A stretch of DNA of 64,000 bases from Leptoclinus maculatus (Eukaryota > Chordata > Actinopteri > Perciformes > Stichaeidae), in the NCBI GenBank assembly GCA_032191485.1, contig JAVDOI010000004.1, positions 21,805,443-21,869,442 of the forward strand, read 5' to 3'. Below are positions 44,117-55,470 of the stretch, piece after piece (position 1 is the first letter of the stretch; each line of letters opens with the position of its first letter). The translations under genes and the position numbers were made by a program. The notes beneath the pieces are model-generated. The model did not search any database. It worked only from the letters and a program-made list of their open reading frames with translations, and was not told where the DNA came from.

Positions 44117-45218
44117 GCATCAGAACGTTTAAATAAGTGCATGAATTTAGATGTTTATAGAATAAATACAAATTATATATTTTTTTAATTCATTTATAAA
44201 TATTTTATATTTTGTATTAATTCCTTATTAATTTATTTATGTAGAATCTTTCATACAAACCTGATATAGAAAACAAATAAACAATATAAACATCAATAAA
44301 TACACTATATAAATATACAAATAAATATCAATAAAATCTTTAAAATAAAATAAAATACATTTTTGAGAAGAAAAAAAACGCTGATTACAGTTTTAAAACT
44401 ACGGTTGTAACTTTACTCCAGATTGAAATGGAATTTAAAAAAAAATTCAAATAAAAGTAATTGCTAAAAAAAAGTCAGATTCAAAAGATAGGTCATTTAA
44501 AAAATACTGAGAGAGCTTGTTATTCTAACAACCAGAGGCAGGTAGCTCCGCAGTTTAAGGGCATCAAAACAGAAGGTATATTTATTATTATTTCATCAGA
44601 TGCATAAAAACATTAAGAAAGAAAAGTGGTGGAGGACCTGAGTGATCTGACTGGAACATAAAATGCAAGAAAATGTCTGATGTTGGGAGAAGCAAGGTAA
44701 TTTAAAACTTTATCAACAACTAAAATAACTTTACAATCAACTGTAAAAGATACAGAGCCATGTGTTAAGCAGTGGGGTGATGTGACCCAGTTTCATTGTT
44801 TTAGTAAAGACAGCATTCTAGAAATAACTCTAACAGGCTCATATATACAAAGAAATATGTTAAAAATAAATTACAAAACTAAAACTATACTATGTAGCCA
44901 TGCATACAACACTGAAGCACTAAAGCACACTGGTCCTAAAGGTGACATCAGGACTTCAGGGTTGTCATTGTTGACAGACTCACTCACAGATCAATAGTTT
45001 ACATCACAGCTAAAGGAGAAACGTCTCTGCTGATGGCACAATATTGATTCAGCCTCGACTGTTTTCTGTCCAACACAGTCGGGTCAGAGTGGAAAGTCAG
45101 AAGTGACCTTTAGAGGGAGGAGCTAAGTTAAAATAAATACTGAATAATTAACTTTGATGAAGTGAAAACACAATGTGAAAGGGTTAAAGTTGTGAGGCGA
45201 AAACACGGACAACGCTGT
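44117..45218. other. Intergenic, ap1s2 to rs1 (head-to-head)
   Basis: A/T-rich, with many ATAAATA and poly-A tracts. No gene was recognised. Confidence 0.45.
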
Positions 45219-45532
45219 GGTAGAGACCTGTCAATCACTGTGTAGCCCCGCCCTAAAGCATACCCTGCTTTATGGTCTGTTTGACTCTAAATGGACCATA
45301 AGTTACTAAATGAACATCATGCTGTATTGAAGAAGACTTGAAACTAGAGATTGAGACCATAAACTCATGTTTACAATGTTTACTGAGGTAATAAATCAAG
45401 AGAGAAGTAGAGTAATTTTCTCATAGACTTCTATACAACCAGAGGAGTCGCCCCCTGATGGCCACTAGAGAGAATGCAACTTTAAGACATGAAGCTTTGA
45501 CTTCACTTTAAAGAACCGGAGGTTGCCGCCTG
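45219..45532 (+). repeat. Dispersed repeat family A, copy 3
   Basis: Complete copy from TGGTAGAGACCTGTCAATCA to GAACCGGAGGTTGCCGCC, about 320 bp upstream of the CRX-type site of rs1. Confidence 0.85.
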
Positions 45533-45781
45533 GAACGTCTCTCTAGAGTCTCCGTATGTGGATATAACCCTAAAGAAAACTTAATATTATTATATTCCAT
45601 TTCTGTCAATAGATCCACCCTAAATGCTACACACTGTATCTTTAAAATAATAAAAGGATCATCTGTGATTGCTGTGAACTGAGCCTCTAACATGTCGTCC
45701 CTGGTTGTTACGTTGTCAGCTGACAACCAGAATAAAGAACGATCACGGTGCTCTTCCACTGTTCACCACAGGTGCAGCACA

Positions 45782-45925
45782 ATAGAGGAGCCGTAGGGAG
45801 GCGTCTAAGGGCCAATAAAGAGTGTTAGATAAATCCATCACAGGCCTGTGGATTACAGTAATCCCATCCACTGTCTCGTTTGGGTAGCACACACTAATCA
45901 CATTCCAGCACCGCTGAAGAGGAAG
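45782..45925 (+). promoter_or_regulatory. rs1: rs1 proximal promoter with palindromic CRX/OTX-type site
   Basis: GGATTA (45850-45855), CAG, TAATCC (45858/9-45864) forms an inverted pair of the K50 homeodomain core bound by CRX/OTX2, 62 bp before the ATG. A further CTAATCAC lies near 45893. CCAATAAAG (about 45810) could serve as a CCAAT or weak TATA element. CRX control of retinoschisin is known in mammals. Its use here is inferred. Confidence 0.55.
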
Positions 45926-48900
45926 ATGGTCACTGCTCGGTGTGCTGCTGTACTCTTCCTCCTGCTTCTGTGTCAGGGTAAGTCACAGTGCACCTGCATG
46001 ACATTATTATACTCACTGTCTAGAGTTTATACTGTTTTTAATGTAACCATGTTATGAAAGTACCGTAGTGGCCAAAGAGCGGATTATTGTTTGAGTTTAT
46101 CAAAATGTATTTTTTGTTCTTCAATATCATGTTGTTGTTTTTAAGCTCAATTCAGGTTTCTTCTGGTCACATATACAGAAATTATGCAGAATAATTAGAT
46201 ATATTTGTCACATTAAAAAGCCTGCAAACAATTCATGAATTAATTTGTATTAATGAGTTTTGATTTCAGTTTATTTGCTCTTTAGTTTCTCCTGTAAAAA
46301 TGAGCTTTTAGCTTTCACCTTCATCTGCTTCTCCATTTCATGCATCCACTGACAGCTCTGATGGCCGTTCACTCTCAAGAGGTAAGAGCTCAATAATAAA
46401 CCACCAAATGATGTGATATGAACCCTGGATTAACTCATGTGTGTGTGTGTGTGTGTGCGTCCTTCAGGAGGAGGAGGCGGTCCAGGAGGAGGACCAGCAG
46501 GAGATCGAGACGTGGACATCAGATACTAAAACCTGCACCTGTGACTGTGAGTCTGCCGGCTCACCGACCACCGGCCCACCTGTCCCGCCCACCTCACTGC
46601 TGCCGCCACCACTGCCCCCTCAGGGTGACCTGCTGAACTGCATGCCAGGTGAAGACTTCCGCCTGACAGGTCACATGACCTGGGTTTACCTGTAGTCTGC
46701 TATAAACCAGGCCATCATGTGAAGGACAACGATAACGTTCACACATGTGAAGATTATTATCTGTATCCTGTATCTTGTGCTCACAGAGAGCTCCAGCTGC
46801 TGTGATGGTAGCTGACTGTGTTCTATATCTCTGCAGTGGAGCACGATTCACCTTCTCCCATGATCTTGACAATTTTCAACTCTAAAGCTACGACAACGAT
46901 CTTTAATTTCTCTTGATTCTGTTGGTCCCTGTGGACTAAAGTGGTAGTGTCTCTGAGCACCAGACTCTCTTTAGAAAACCTTTAATTTTACTGCAGCAGG
47001 TCTGACAGTCTGCTCCTCTCAGTCCTGGTTCTGGTTCTCCCGTGCCTCCCTTCCCTCCAGCGGGTCCAGCAACACGTCCTGGGTCTCCAGCAGTGTGGTG
47101 TCGGTGTTGCCTCCCAGAGAGGAGAAGCTCTGCTCCTGGAGGAGGAGGAGGAGGAGGAGGAGGAGGAGGAGACACTGCTGCTGCTGCCAGGAGCTGAGCT
47201 CTCCTCCTCCCTCCGGAGCTCCGACTGCAGGTCCAAGGCTGCAGGTGAAGCCCAGGTCTGTCCACGTTGGACTGGTCTCTGCTGGAGGATCTGGGTCTGT
47301 CCACGTTGGACTGGTCTCTGCTGGAGGATCTGGGTCTGTCCACGGTGGACCGGTCTCTGCTGGAGGCCCCGCTGGAGTCTGAGCTGAAGGAGGTTCTGGT
47401 GAACCTGCATGATTTCACCAGAATCTGACCCGGTGGCTCCGATGACGAGCATTAAGAATAACTCTATAGAAATAGACCATCTTCTCTCTGATGGTCTCTT
47501 TACTGATGGAGGTCTGATAGAGGATCAGGACTACACTGAGACTGGTTCATATAGAGGATCAGGACTAAACTGAGACTGGTTCATATAGAGGATCAGGACT
47601 AAACTGAGACTGGTTCATATAGAGGATCAGGACTAAACTGAGACTGGTTCATATAGAGGATCTGGACTACACTGAGACTGGTTCATATAGAGGATCAGGA
47701 CTAAACTGAGACTGGTTCAGAATCAGTTACAGCAACTTTGAGTTCTGTTACGTAGATTTAAGAAATGAGCAGCTGTGAGGAAGAGGCCTGAGATAATCTC
47801 ATCACCTGTACAGGAATGTGATGATCAGATTAGGAAGCCCTAAATAGGCGATGCCCTTCACTTAATAGCACGATATAGCGGACAAAGCAGCGCAGATCAG
47901 ATGATGTCCCGAACATCTTCTTCCTCCTCATCACGCAACCCTCCTGCTATCAGATCTCAGGCTTAATTAGATCAGGATGCTAAGAATACTTAGTTGGGGA
48001 ATGAAATCATGACGCCATTCAAATGTTGCTCGGATGTTCGTTATGATGCATATTAGAGCCAGTTGTGTTTGTTGGGGCTGAATGATTTGGATTTCACACA
48101 AATGTCCACTTTTACTGATACTGTAGTGATTCACACGGGAAGTTGGACAAAAGGAAAGATGCTTAAGTTGCAAGTTTGTCTTTAAAGGAATACCTCATCC
48201 TTAAAATGACCATCCGTATATCAGTTACTGTCCACGTGTTTCTTTGAAGAAAATGTCACGGTGAACAAAAGAATCAAAAAACTGAGAAAAGTCTTGATGA
48301 ATTGAAGTAAATAGGCTGAGTTAAACAACAGCAAAACATCTGTTTGTGTTTGTCAAGTCACTACTTCACAAACACATGCATTTTTTGTTAAAAACTGGTT
48401 GTGTCATAACGGTAGAATAGAATTTGCGAAACTCTTGCAAGATTGGAGGACAGGTAGTCGAGTCTCGCAAGAGTTCTTTTAAAACTTGACCATTTAACAC
48501 TTAAACTGTCTCACGCTGGCAAAGAAAGTTTTAAATGTTCAGGTTTTAGTGAAGGTGCATGTTTGTGAAATAGTGAACATACGACTGGATAAATGAGACT
48601 TGGATTATTCTGCACCAGTTGTGTGAGAGTTTGTGAACAGATGTTTTGATATAGTTTGTTTTTAAATGCGACCTTTAGTTACTTCAATTCATCAAGACTT
48701 TTCTCATTTTATTCAAATTCTTTGTTCAACGTGGAGGCACGAGAGGAAGACGTTTCCTTCAAGAATTCAAGTGGAATGAGGGAAAGTAACTGATGGTTGT
48801 TTTAAGGGTGACGTGTTCCTTTAAGTCTAGAAACAACTTCTTCATGGGTTCAATTAAAAGTGTGAGGTGATTCTCCTCATTTATTATTCATAGTTTTAAT

Positions 48901-50878
48901 GTCCTCCACAGAATGTCCTTACCACAGAGCTCTGGGCTTTGAATCTGGATCTGTGGAATCAGACCAGATCAGCTGCTCCAGTCAGGACCAGTACGTGGGC
49001 TGGTACTCCTCCTGGATCCCCTCCAAGGCTCGCCTTAACAACCAAGGCTTTGGGTACGTCACCACAGCCCAGTTCTTTTTTCTCTCATCGTCACTGTGAA
49101 CAACAGAAGCACACGTTGTTGTTTGTCGTCAGGTGCGCGTGGCTCTCCAAGTTTAACGACCCGCATCAGTGGATCCAGATCGACCTGAAGGAGGTCTCCG
49201 TGGTGTCCGGCATCCTCACTCAGGGCCGCTGCGACGCCGACGAGTGGATCACTAAATACAGCATCCACTACCGCACGGTGGAGACGCTCAACTGGATCTA
49301 TTACAAAGACCAGACAGGAAACAACAGGGTGAGAACACAAAACACTTATTTTAAAGCTTTTATCAGCAAAACTATATTCAAATACACTTTACTAAATACA
49401 AAAAACTAAAACTGTACCATATTCCAAAACTTAAAAACAAATACAAAACACCAAAAATGTAAAGCAAATTCCCATCCCCCGACAACCCTCAGGAAACATT
49501 ATATTTTTAAATATTATATTGAAATCCAACACTTTATACATAACTACTATACACAAAATGTATATAAAAAAAAAACCTGTACCATATTCCAAAACTAAAA
49601 AACAAATAAACAGCAAAAAACACAATAAAATGTTTTTGTCTTGCAGATGAAACTTAACTCAAAACTTAAAATTAAACTCTAACAAAGTATAAAGACACCA
49701 TAATAATATAAAAGCTCTGAGGACAATTCAAAAGGACCATAAAGACATCAAGTTTAAACCAGAAGAAAAACATATATTTAACAACAGAAGACTATTAAAC
49801 AGGCCGCTATATGTTAAAAGAATGAAAGAAAACATCAGACGAAAAAGAGACATTATTGGAACCAAAATCACAAAAAAATCATCTGACATTAAAAAGCAAA
49901 TCCCCACCGACACCCTCAGGAAACAACAGAACACAAAACACTCGTCATTGTCGGGTTACAGACGTGATTTTTAAATCTCTTTATGCTCCAAATGACAAGT
50001 TTGTGAATGTTGTCGGACTTTTTTAAACCAAACTTTGTCGACGAGTTTCAGTTAAGAGGATCATAAACATCAGTGAGACTTAATGCATCATATAAAACAT
50101 GTCGACCATATGAAATCTGTCAGAAACAATCAATATTAATGAAGCTGCCTTACTTATATTCTCCCCATTTAAAGGGACAGTCCCCCCATGAAATCAAAAC
50201 TACATATTCTTCCTCTTACCTGTAGTTCTATTTATCGGTTCAGATGGTTTTGGTGCGACTTGCAGCGTGTCGGAAGTATTGACCATACAAATATCCGTCT
50301 TCTCTCCAATTGTATGGAACTAGATGTCTCTTTAAATAAACCCGGACCTGGTTACTGAGGATGATCCACAGTTTCATGTCGGAACTATGGTTTAAAGAAA
50401 ACAGTTCCGACATGAAACTGTCATCTTTTGTCTCGGTGCTCGTCACGACAGGTAAGAGGACAAATATGCAGTTTTGCTTTTGGGGTGAACTGTTCCTTTA
50501 AATCAATGATACAACATTATTGCTGCCAGCTATGATCTACAGATCTTTAAGTAAGCATCTAAAAAAACAACAGTTTGAGATCTAATCAGTTTTATGAACA
50601 CACAATACTGTATACGAGTATATTACAAATATGAAATAGATAGAAAACTAAGAAATGAGTTCCCTGTGTATCACTGAAGGTGAAGAGACGTGATGATGAT
50701 GAAGTGATTTAGTGAATATTTTCAGGTCTTCTATGGGAACTCGGACCGCTCCTCCACGGTACAGAACCTGCTGCGCCCCCCCATCGTAGCCCGATTCATC
50801 CGCCTGCTGCCGCTGGGCTGGCACACCCGCATCGCCACCCGGCTGGAGCTGCTCATGTGCATGAACAAGTGTCCCTGA
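45926..50878 (+). CDS. rs1: Retinoschisin (discoidin-domain secreted adhesion protein)
   Basis: Six exons: 45926-45977, 46356-46381, 46468-46648, 48912-49053, 49133-49328, 50726-50878; 249 residues. Exon lengths 52, 26, 142 and 196 match those of mammalian RS1. An N-terminal signal peptide (MVTARCAAVLFLLLLCQ...) is followed by an acidic segment, the CTCDC cysteine cluster, a proline-rich insert and the discoidin domain from ECPYHRALGFESG to MCMNKCP. QYVGWYSSW, GILTQGRCD, WIYYKDQTGNN and VFYGNSDRSSTVQNLLRPP are hallmark strings. The protein forms disulphide-linked octamers on photoreceptor and bipolar cell surfaces. Exon 3 is longer than usual (181 nt). An in-frame ATG at 45848 would bury the signal peptide, so 45926 was chosen. 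Paralogue (a or b) not resolved. Confidence 0.97.
46438..46459 (+). repeat. (GT)n at the rs1 exon 3 acceptor
   Basis: GTGTGTGTGT...GTGCGTCCTTCAG abuts exon 3 (46468), replacing most of the polypyrimidine tract. Confidence 0.85.
47140..47171. repeat. (GGA)n run in rs1 intron 3
   Basis: Continuous GGAGGAGGA repeat. The antisense open frames here are poly-Ser/Pro artefacts. Confidence 0.9.
47253..47372. repeat. ~42-bp minisatellite, three units, in rs1 intron 3
   Basis: GGTCTGTCCACGTTGGACTG followed by GTCTCTGCTGGAGGATCTG repeats three times, the last with GGTGGACCGG variation. Confidence 0.85.
47522..47720. repeat. 34-bp minisatellite in rs1 intron 3
   Basis: Units of GGATCAGGACTAAACTGAG plus ACTGGTTCATATAGA recur about 5.8 times, with TACA/TAAA and CAGG/CTGG variants. 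Confidence 0.9.
48180..48828. mobile_element. MITE/foldback with long terminal inverted repeats in rs1 intron 3
   Basis: The left end TTTAAAGGAATACCTCATCC...ATCAGTTACT is complemented by the right end AGTAACTGATGG...GTGACGTGTTCCTTTAA. Inner arms GAAAAGTCTTGATGAATTGA (48282-48303) and TCAATTCATCAAGACTTTTC (48683-48702 region) also pair. No ORF, so it is non-autonomous. Confidence 0.7.
49329..50165. other. rs1 intron 5, A-rich degenerate repeats
   Basis: CTGTACCATATTCCAAAACT recurs at 49411 and 49577, and CC(A/C)CCGACA(A/C)CCTCAGGAAAC recurs at 49476 and 49904, indicating a partial internal duplication. No gene. Confidence 0.6.
50172..50503. mobile_element. Short MITE with AAAGGGACAGT-type TIRs in rs1 intron 5
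   Basis: The left end TTTAAAGGGACAGTCCCCCC pairs with the right end GGGGTGAACTGTTCCTTTAAA. Inside, a perfect 16-bp inverted repeat (50371-50386 and 50403-50418; GTTTCATGTCGGAACT and its complement) has a 16-nt loop. This TIR type is common in fish. Confidence 0.7.
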
Positions 50879-51949
50879 AGGCAACACGGCCTGCTCACTG
50901 TCCACCTGATAACCTGCAGCCTGCCAAAAAAAATAGATCCTTCATGTTACTTTGTTATAGGACCAGTGGTGGAGAGTAGCTAAGTACCTCTAGGCAAGTA
51001 CTGCAGTTGTATACATATGTGAGGTACTTTACTTAGTTTGTCCTTGTTACTGTGTTTTTCACTGTACTACATCTCTAAAGGTACATATTGTACTGTTTAC
51101 TGTACTACATCTCAAGAGGTAAATATTGTACTTTTTACTGTACTACATCTCAAGAGGTAAATATTGTACTTTTTACTGTACTACATCTCAGAGGTACATA
51201 TTGTACTTTTTACTGTACTACATCTCAGAGGTAAATATTGTACTTTTTACTGTACTACATCTCAGAGGTAAATATTGTACTTTTTACTCTACTACATCTC
51301 AGAGGTACATATTGTACTTTTTACTGTACTACATCTCAGAGGTAAATATAGTACTTTTTACTCCACGAGTGACACAAAATGATCACAAAGAGACATAACG
51401 ACAACAAAATGACCAAAAGAATTACAAAGTGACAGAAAACAACAACCAGACGTAAAACGGCTGCAAAACGACAACAAAGAGACACAAAACAACTACAAAG
51501 AGACACAAAACAGCTGCAAGGAGACAAAATGACCAAAAAGAGACCAACATTGTCTCATAATCCATCCATGCTCACAGGACAGCGACGCTTCAAACTAATA
51601 TCTTATAGAAAATGATGTATTGCTGTAGATTAAACCAGCCAACAGGATATAAAGGAGTTAACATGCAACATTGACATTAATGCAGCAGGAATATGAATCC
51701 AGAAACATCAGACATAATAGTAAAACATTTTACTGATCAATAAATACTTTTACTTCTGTAAGGTTTTGCAGGTATTTTACTTGTAGTGGAGTATTCTCAC
51801 AATGTATTAAGATTTTGAATGCAGTAAAATACTTCTTCCACCACTGGTCATGGTGTTTATGCACTTTTTATCTTAAAGTCTGTATGAACTAATTGTTTTT
51901 TTTAAATACAAATTGGACACCTTCAGAGTCAAACAATATAATAAATAAA
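50879..51949 (+). promoter_or_regulatory. rs1: Presumed rs1 3' UTR with AATAAATAAA polyadenylation signal
   Basis: From the stop codon to overlapping AATAAA hexamers at 51940-51949, the first strong same-strand signal noted. Most of the interval is the MITE listed next, so an earlier or later end is possible. Confidence 0.4.
50961..51848. mobile_element. hAT-type MITE (CAGTGGTGGA TIRs) with amplified internal repeat
   Basis: The ends GACCAGTGGTGGA (50961-50973) and TCCACCACTGGTC (51837-51849) are perfect inverted repeats of a common fish hAT family, followed inward by GTACTTTACTT / AAAATACTT words. The interior holds a ~37-bp array (TTACTGTACTACATCTCAGA, GGTAAATATTGTACTTT), about 8 copies at 51050-51360, then ACAAAGAGACAC-type units to 51540. 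Confidence 0.75.
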
Positions 51950-52916
51950 GATTCCGCAGGTAAAGATTCAAATCAAATGTTTTATTTGAGATTTACTGTT
52001 ACATATGTAAACACGAATATTCTAAAATTGTTAAGCATTCATTTGTGGGTTTATGCTCTCATGTAAATGCTCTGTTGAGAAAAGAAAAGCAGATAAACAC
52101 TGAACTATGCTACTAATTTGTGTCTGTAATAAAAGCACAAACGTAATACTTGATTTTCATTTAAACAGTTGATAAACATCCTCTGTTATAAATATTACCA
52201 CACAAGTAGTCACACATCAGTATTAATATAATACACGGTGCTCCTTCAGCAACAACGATAATCCAAAGAGAGAAACGTATCGCGTCGAGTACAGAGTGTG
52301 CACGGTCCTTACAGATGCACAATACACAATACGGTACGGTCATGTCGGGAGCCTCGGGCCTCAAACACCGTGCACACGATGAACATGGAGGGACGAGGAA
52401 TTTACAGAGTTTCGGGCGATATTGCTGAGCCGTACAGTCTCTTCAAAGTGCAACATTAAAAAGCTGAGGATTTATCTCTGCCAAGCTACTTTTCATGGCA
52501 CTTTTACCCCAGACAGAAGACACTGTTACAGCACAGAGCTTCTGCCCCCTCTGTGGGTTTTCCATGTTAAGATTTCTCATAAGTTTGATCCCAAGTGGCT
52601 CAGAATGTGCAATCATATAACAGAAACACTCCAGTGCAGTGATTCCCAACCAGGGTTACATGTAATACATGGAAAAGACTAGAGAGCAGCGGAACTCATC
52701 TGACCTGAACATTAGTTACGTCTTGCGAATGAGAGTGTGAAAAGCAATGAATAAATGGTTTAAATAGTTACCGGGTAGGTTTCAAAGAGTGTTACATCAG
52801 TAGGCTGTAGGATATAGTTGAGTGATTTCAACATATTGACCCAGAGAAATAAACATTGCTAACTGAGAACATAAAACCCTTTGAAGGGTCTCGTTAATGT
52901 GTCATATGAGAGGATA
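51950..52916. other. Intergenic, rs1 to cdkl5
   Basis: No gene recognised. Overlapping frames at 52422-52682 and 52443-52649 lie on opposite strands and lack support. Confidence 0.45.
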
Positions 52917-53860
52917 TTAAGGAATACTCTGGGAACATAGGACCATGGGAACATAGGACCCTGGGAATCCAGTGGGAACATAGGACCCTGGGAATCCAGT
53001 GGGAACATAGGACCCTGGGAATCTAGTGGGAACATAGGACCCTGGGAATCCAGTGGGAACATAGGACCATAGGACCCTGGGAATCCAGTGGGAACATAGG
53101 ACCATGGGAATCCAGTGGGAACATAGGACCATAGGACCCTGGGAATCCAGTGGGAACATAGGACCCTGGTAATCCAGTGGGAACATAGGACCATGGGAAT
53201 CCAGTGGGAACATAGGACCCTGGGAATCCATAGGACCTTGGGAATCCAGTGGGAACATAGGACCCTGGGAATCCAGTGGGAACATAGGAACTTGGGAATC
53301 CAGTGGGAACATAGGACCCTGGGAACATAGGTCCATGGGAACATAGGTCCATGGGAACATAGGACCATGGGAACATAGGACCCTGGGAACATAGGACCAT
53401 GGGAACATAGGACCCTGGGAACATAGGACCATGGGAACATAGGACCTTGGGAATCCAGTGGGAACATAGGACCCTGGGAACATAGGTCCATGGGAACATA
53501 GGACCCTGGGAATCCAGTGGGAACATAGGACCCTGGGAACATAGGTCCATGGGAACATAGGACCATTGGAACATAGAACCCTGGGAACATAGGACCCTGG
53601 GAACATAGGACCCTGGGAATCCAGTGGGAACATAGGACCCTGGGAACATAAGACCATGGGAACATAGGACCTTGGGAACATAGGACCCTGGGAACATAGG
53701 TCCATGGGAACATAGGACCCTGGGAATCCAGTGGGAATATAGGACCCTGGGAACATAAGACCATGCGAACATAGGACCATGGGAACATAGGACCATGCAA
53801 ACATAGAACCTTGGGAACACAGGACCCTGGGAACCCCGTGGGAACATAGGACACTAGGAA
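52917..53860. repeat. ~945-bp minisatellite with 17- and 27-bp units
   Basis: Two interleaved units, GGGAACATAGGACC(C/A)TG (17 bp) and the same plus GGAATCCAGT (27 bp), repeat about 45 times. All three minus-strand frames stay open (up to 348 codons) only because the unit lacks stop triplets there. Confidence 0.95.
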
Positions 53861-55019
53861 CACAGGAATGATCCTGGTGGTAACGAGTAATAGAATTGTA
53901 AACATACTGTAATAATATACACTAATATGCTTATGATAGATTCAAGGAACACATTTGGAACATGATGGGTGGTGTTGATAAAGGGCTAGGTTGGGAACCC
54001 CTGCACTTGTTCCCCCAGAATGACTTTTGTGTTCCTCCAGCTGCTGTACAAATTACTTTCTAACAATAGTTAGGACAAAAAACTTGCAACTTATGTTGTA
54101 TAAATATATTTTTACAGCAGTTATTTTTGTATTATGTATTGAAACATTTATTTATGTGATTAAACAAGTAGAACCACTTGTACGTTGTTTATGTGAAAAA
54201 TCTTTAAGTAAGAAACAAGCAACAAACAGACTTCCTTGAATCCTGGTAGTGAGGAAAGATATGATCAGATAATCACATCCTTAGGATCAACTTCTAGTAT
54301 CAACTAGATTTTACTACCGCTTAATTCATCCATACGGTTGCTGCAACACTTTTACATAAATAAAGATTTCAGTAAATCATTTTAGATTATGTTACTACCA
54401 AAAGGATTGTTGGTATAGTCTGTACAAGGAACATTTATTAATGCGTGTTCTATTTGTAGTGACCATAGTTTTGTATTGTGTAATATTTGTTTAAAATATA
54501 TATATATGAAAACGATGATTTACACATAAACTGTGCATGAAAAGTCAGTGCCTAAATGTAGTAGTTAGTGCATGTTAAGGTCAGTTAGAAAACCGTAGAT
54601 GCAGTACCTCATCATGTCCTACAGAGGGCGATGTAGGATTTCTGTCTCGTTTATGGCACAATAGTGTCTTAAAATGGCTGCATTACAAAAAGACATAAAA
54701 ACCTAAATATCCTTTAACAAAAAAGAAACAGAACAAAGCGTTACAGATTGTCAGTGCCAACTCAGAAACAACTTGCACTAGAGCTATACTTTCAAGAAGA
54801 AGACCGGAAGGATGTCCAACGGAGTTACAATCCTGGTGAGATGAACACACTGCAAAGGTACTGACGTTACCACTCTCCATCGTCACAACTGATAAAACTT
54901 CATTTGTTTAGAATGCCTTAGATAGTCTTAAGGAAATACTACGCAGTAAAATGTACTATATTCCTATATTGAATAGAAACAAAAATACTTACACTTAAAA
55001 TCTACACTTTATCTATCCA

Positions 55020-55020
<1 letters not shown>
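53861..55020. other. Intergenic, no gene seen
   Basis: A/T-rich. Small frames lack recognisable products. Confidence 0.45.
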
Positions 55021-55105
<85 letters not shown>

Positions 55106-55113
55106 CATATATA
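55021..55113. repeat. (TA)n microsatellite with TACATA interruptions
   Basis: Long TA run ending in repeated ATATATACAT units. Confidence 0.95.
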
Positions 55114-55279
55114 TAATTTGTAATATATTTACTTTATAATACAAATTATAATCAGAATTACAGAAGTAATAATATAAAGTCTATCAAACATGGAAGCTTT
55201 AAAAAAAATGAAGACATAAAAAAGGCTTTTGGCCCATTGCAAGCAGTGTTTCAAAGTGAAGGTTTGGTATCTGTATGTT

Positions 55280-55376
<97 letters not shown>

Positions 55377-55377
55377 A
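55280..55377. repeat. (GT)n microsatellite in presumed cdkl5 3' UTR
   Basis: About 95 bp of GT with a few A substitutions, roughly 95 bp beyond the cdkl5 stop on the minus strand. Confidence 0.95.
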
Positions 55378-55470
55378 GTCAGCAGGTGTACTGTTACGCA
55401 ATGGACGTGTAGGAGCAACGGAGGGGAAACACGGAGGAGTTTGAGCCGAGCCGCTGGGCGTTGCAGGAGA

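Noticed and set aside
45848..45925. In-frame upstream ATG extending rs1
   Set aside because: It would place 26 hydrophilic residues before the signal peptide, and exon 1 coding length from 45926 (52 nt) matches the mammalian gene. The CRX-type site also overlaps it.
46936..47452. Antisense ORFs of 154-160 codons in rs1 intron 3
   Set aside because: Their sequence is poly-Ser/Pro from GGA repeats plus tandem units, and they lie inside an intron with no splice context.
47522..47720. CRISPR-like array
   Set aside because: Units are contiguous with no unique spacers, in vertebrate DNA. It is a minisatellite. The same applies to 31704-31990 and 51050-51360.
52859..53905. Minus-strand ORFs of 274-348 codons
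   Set aside because: They are readings of a minisatellite in all three frames, with no start context, no splice signals and no domain.
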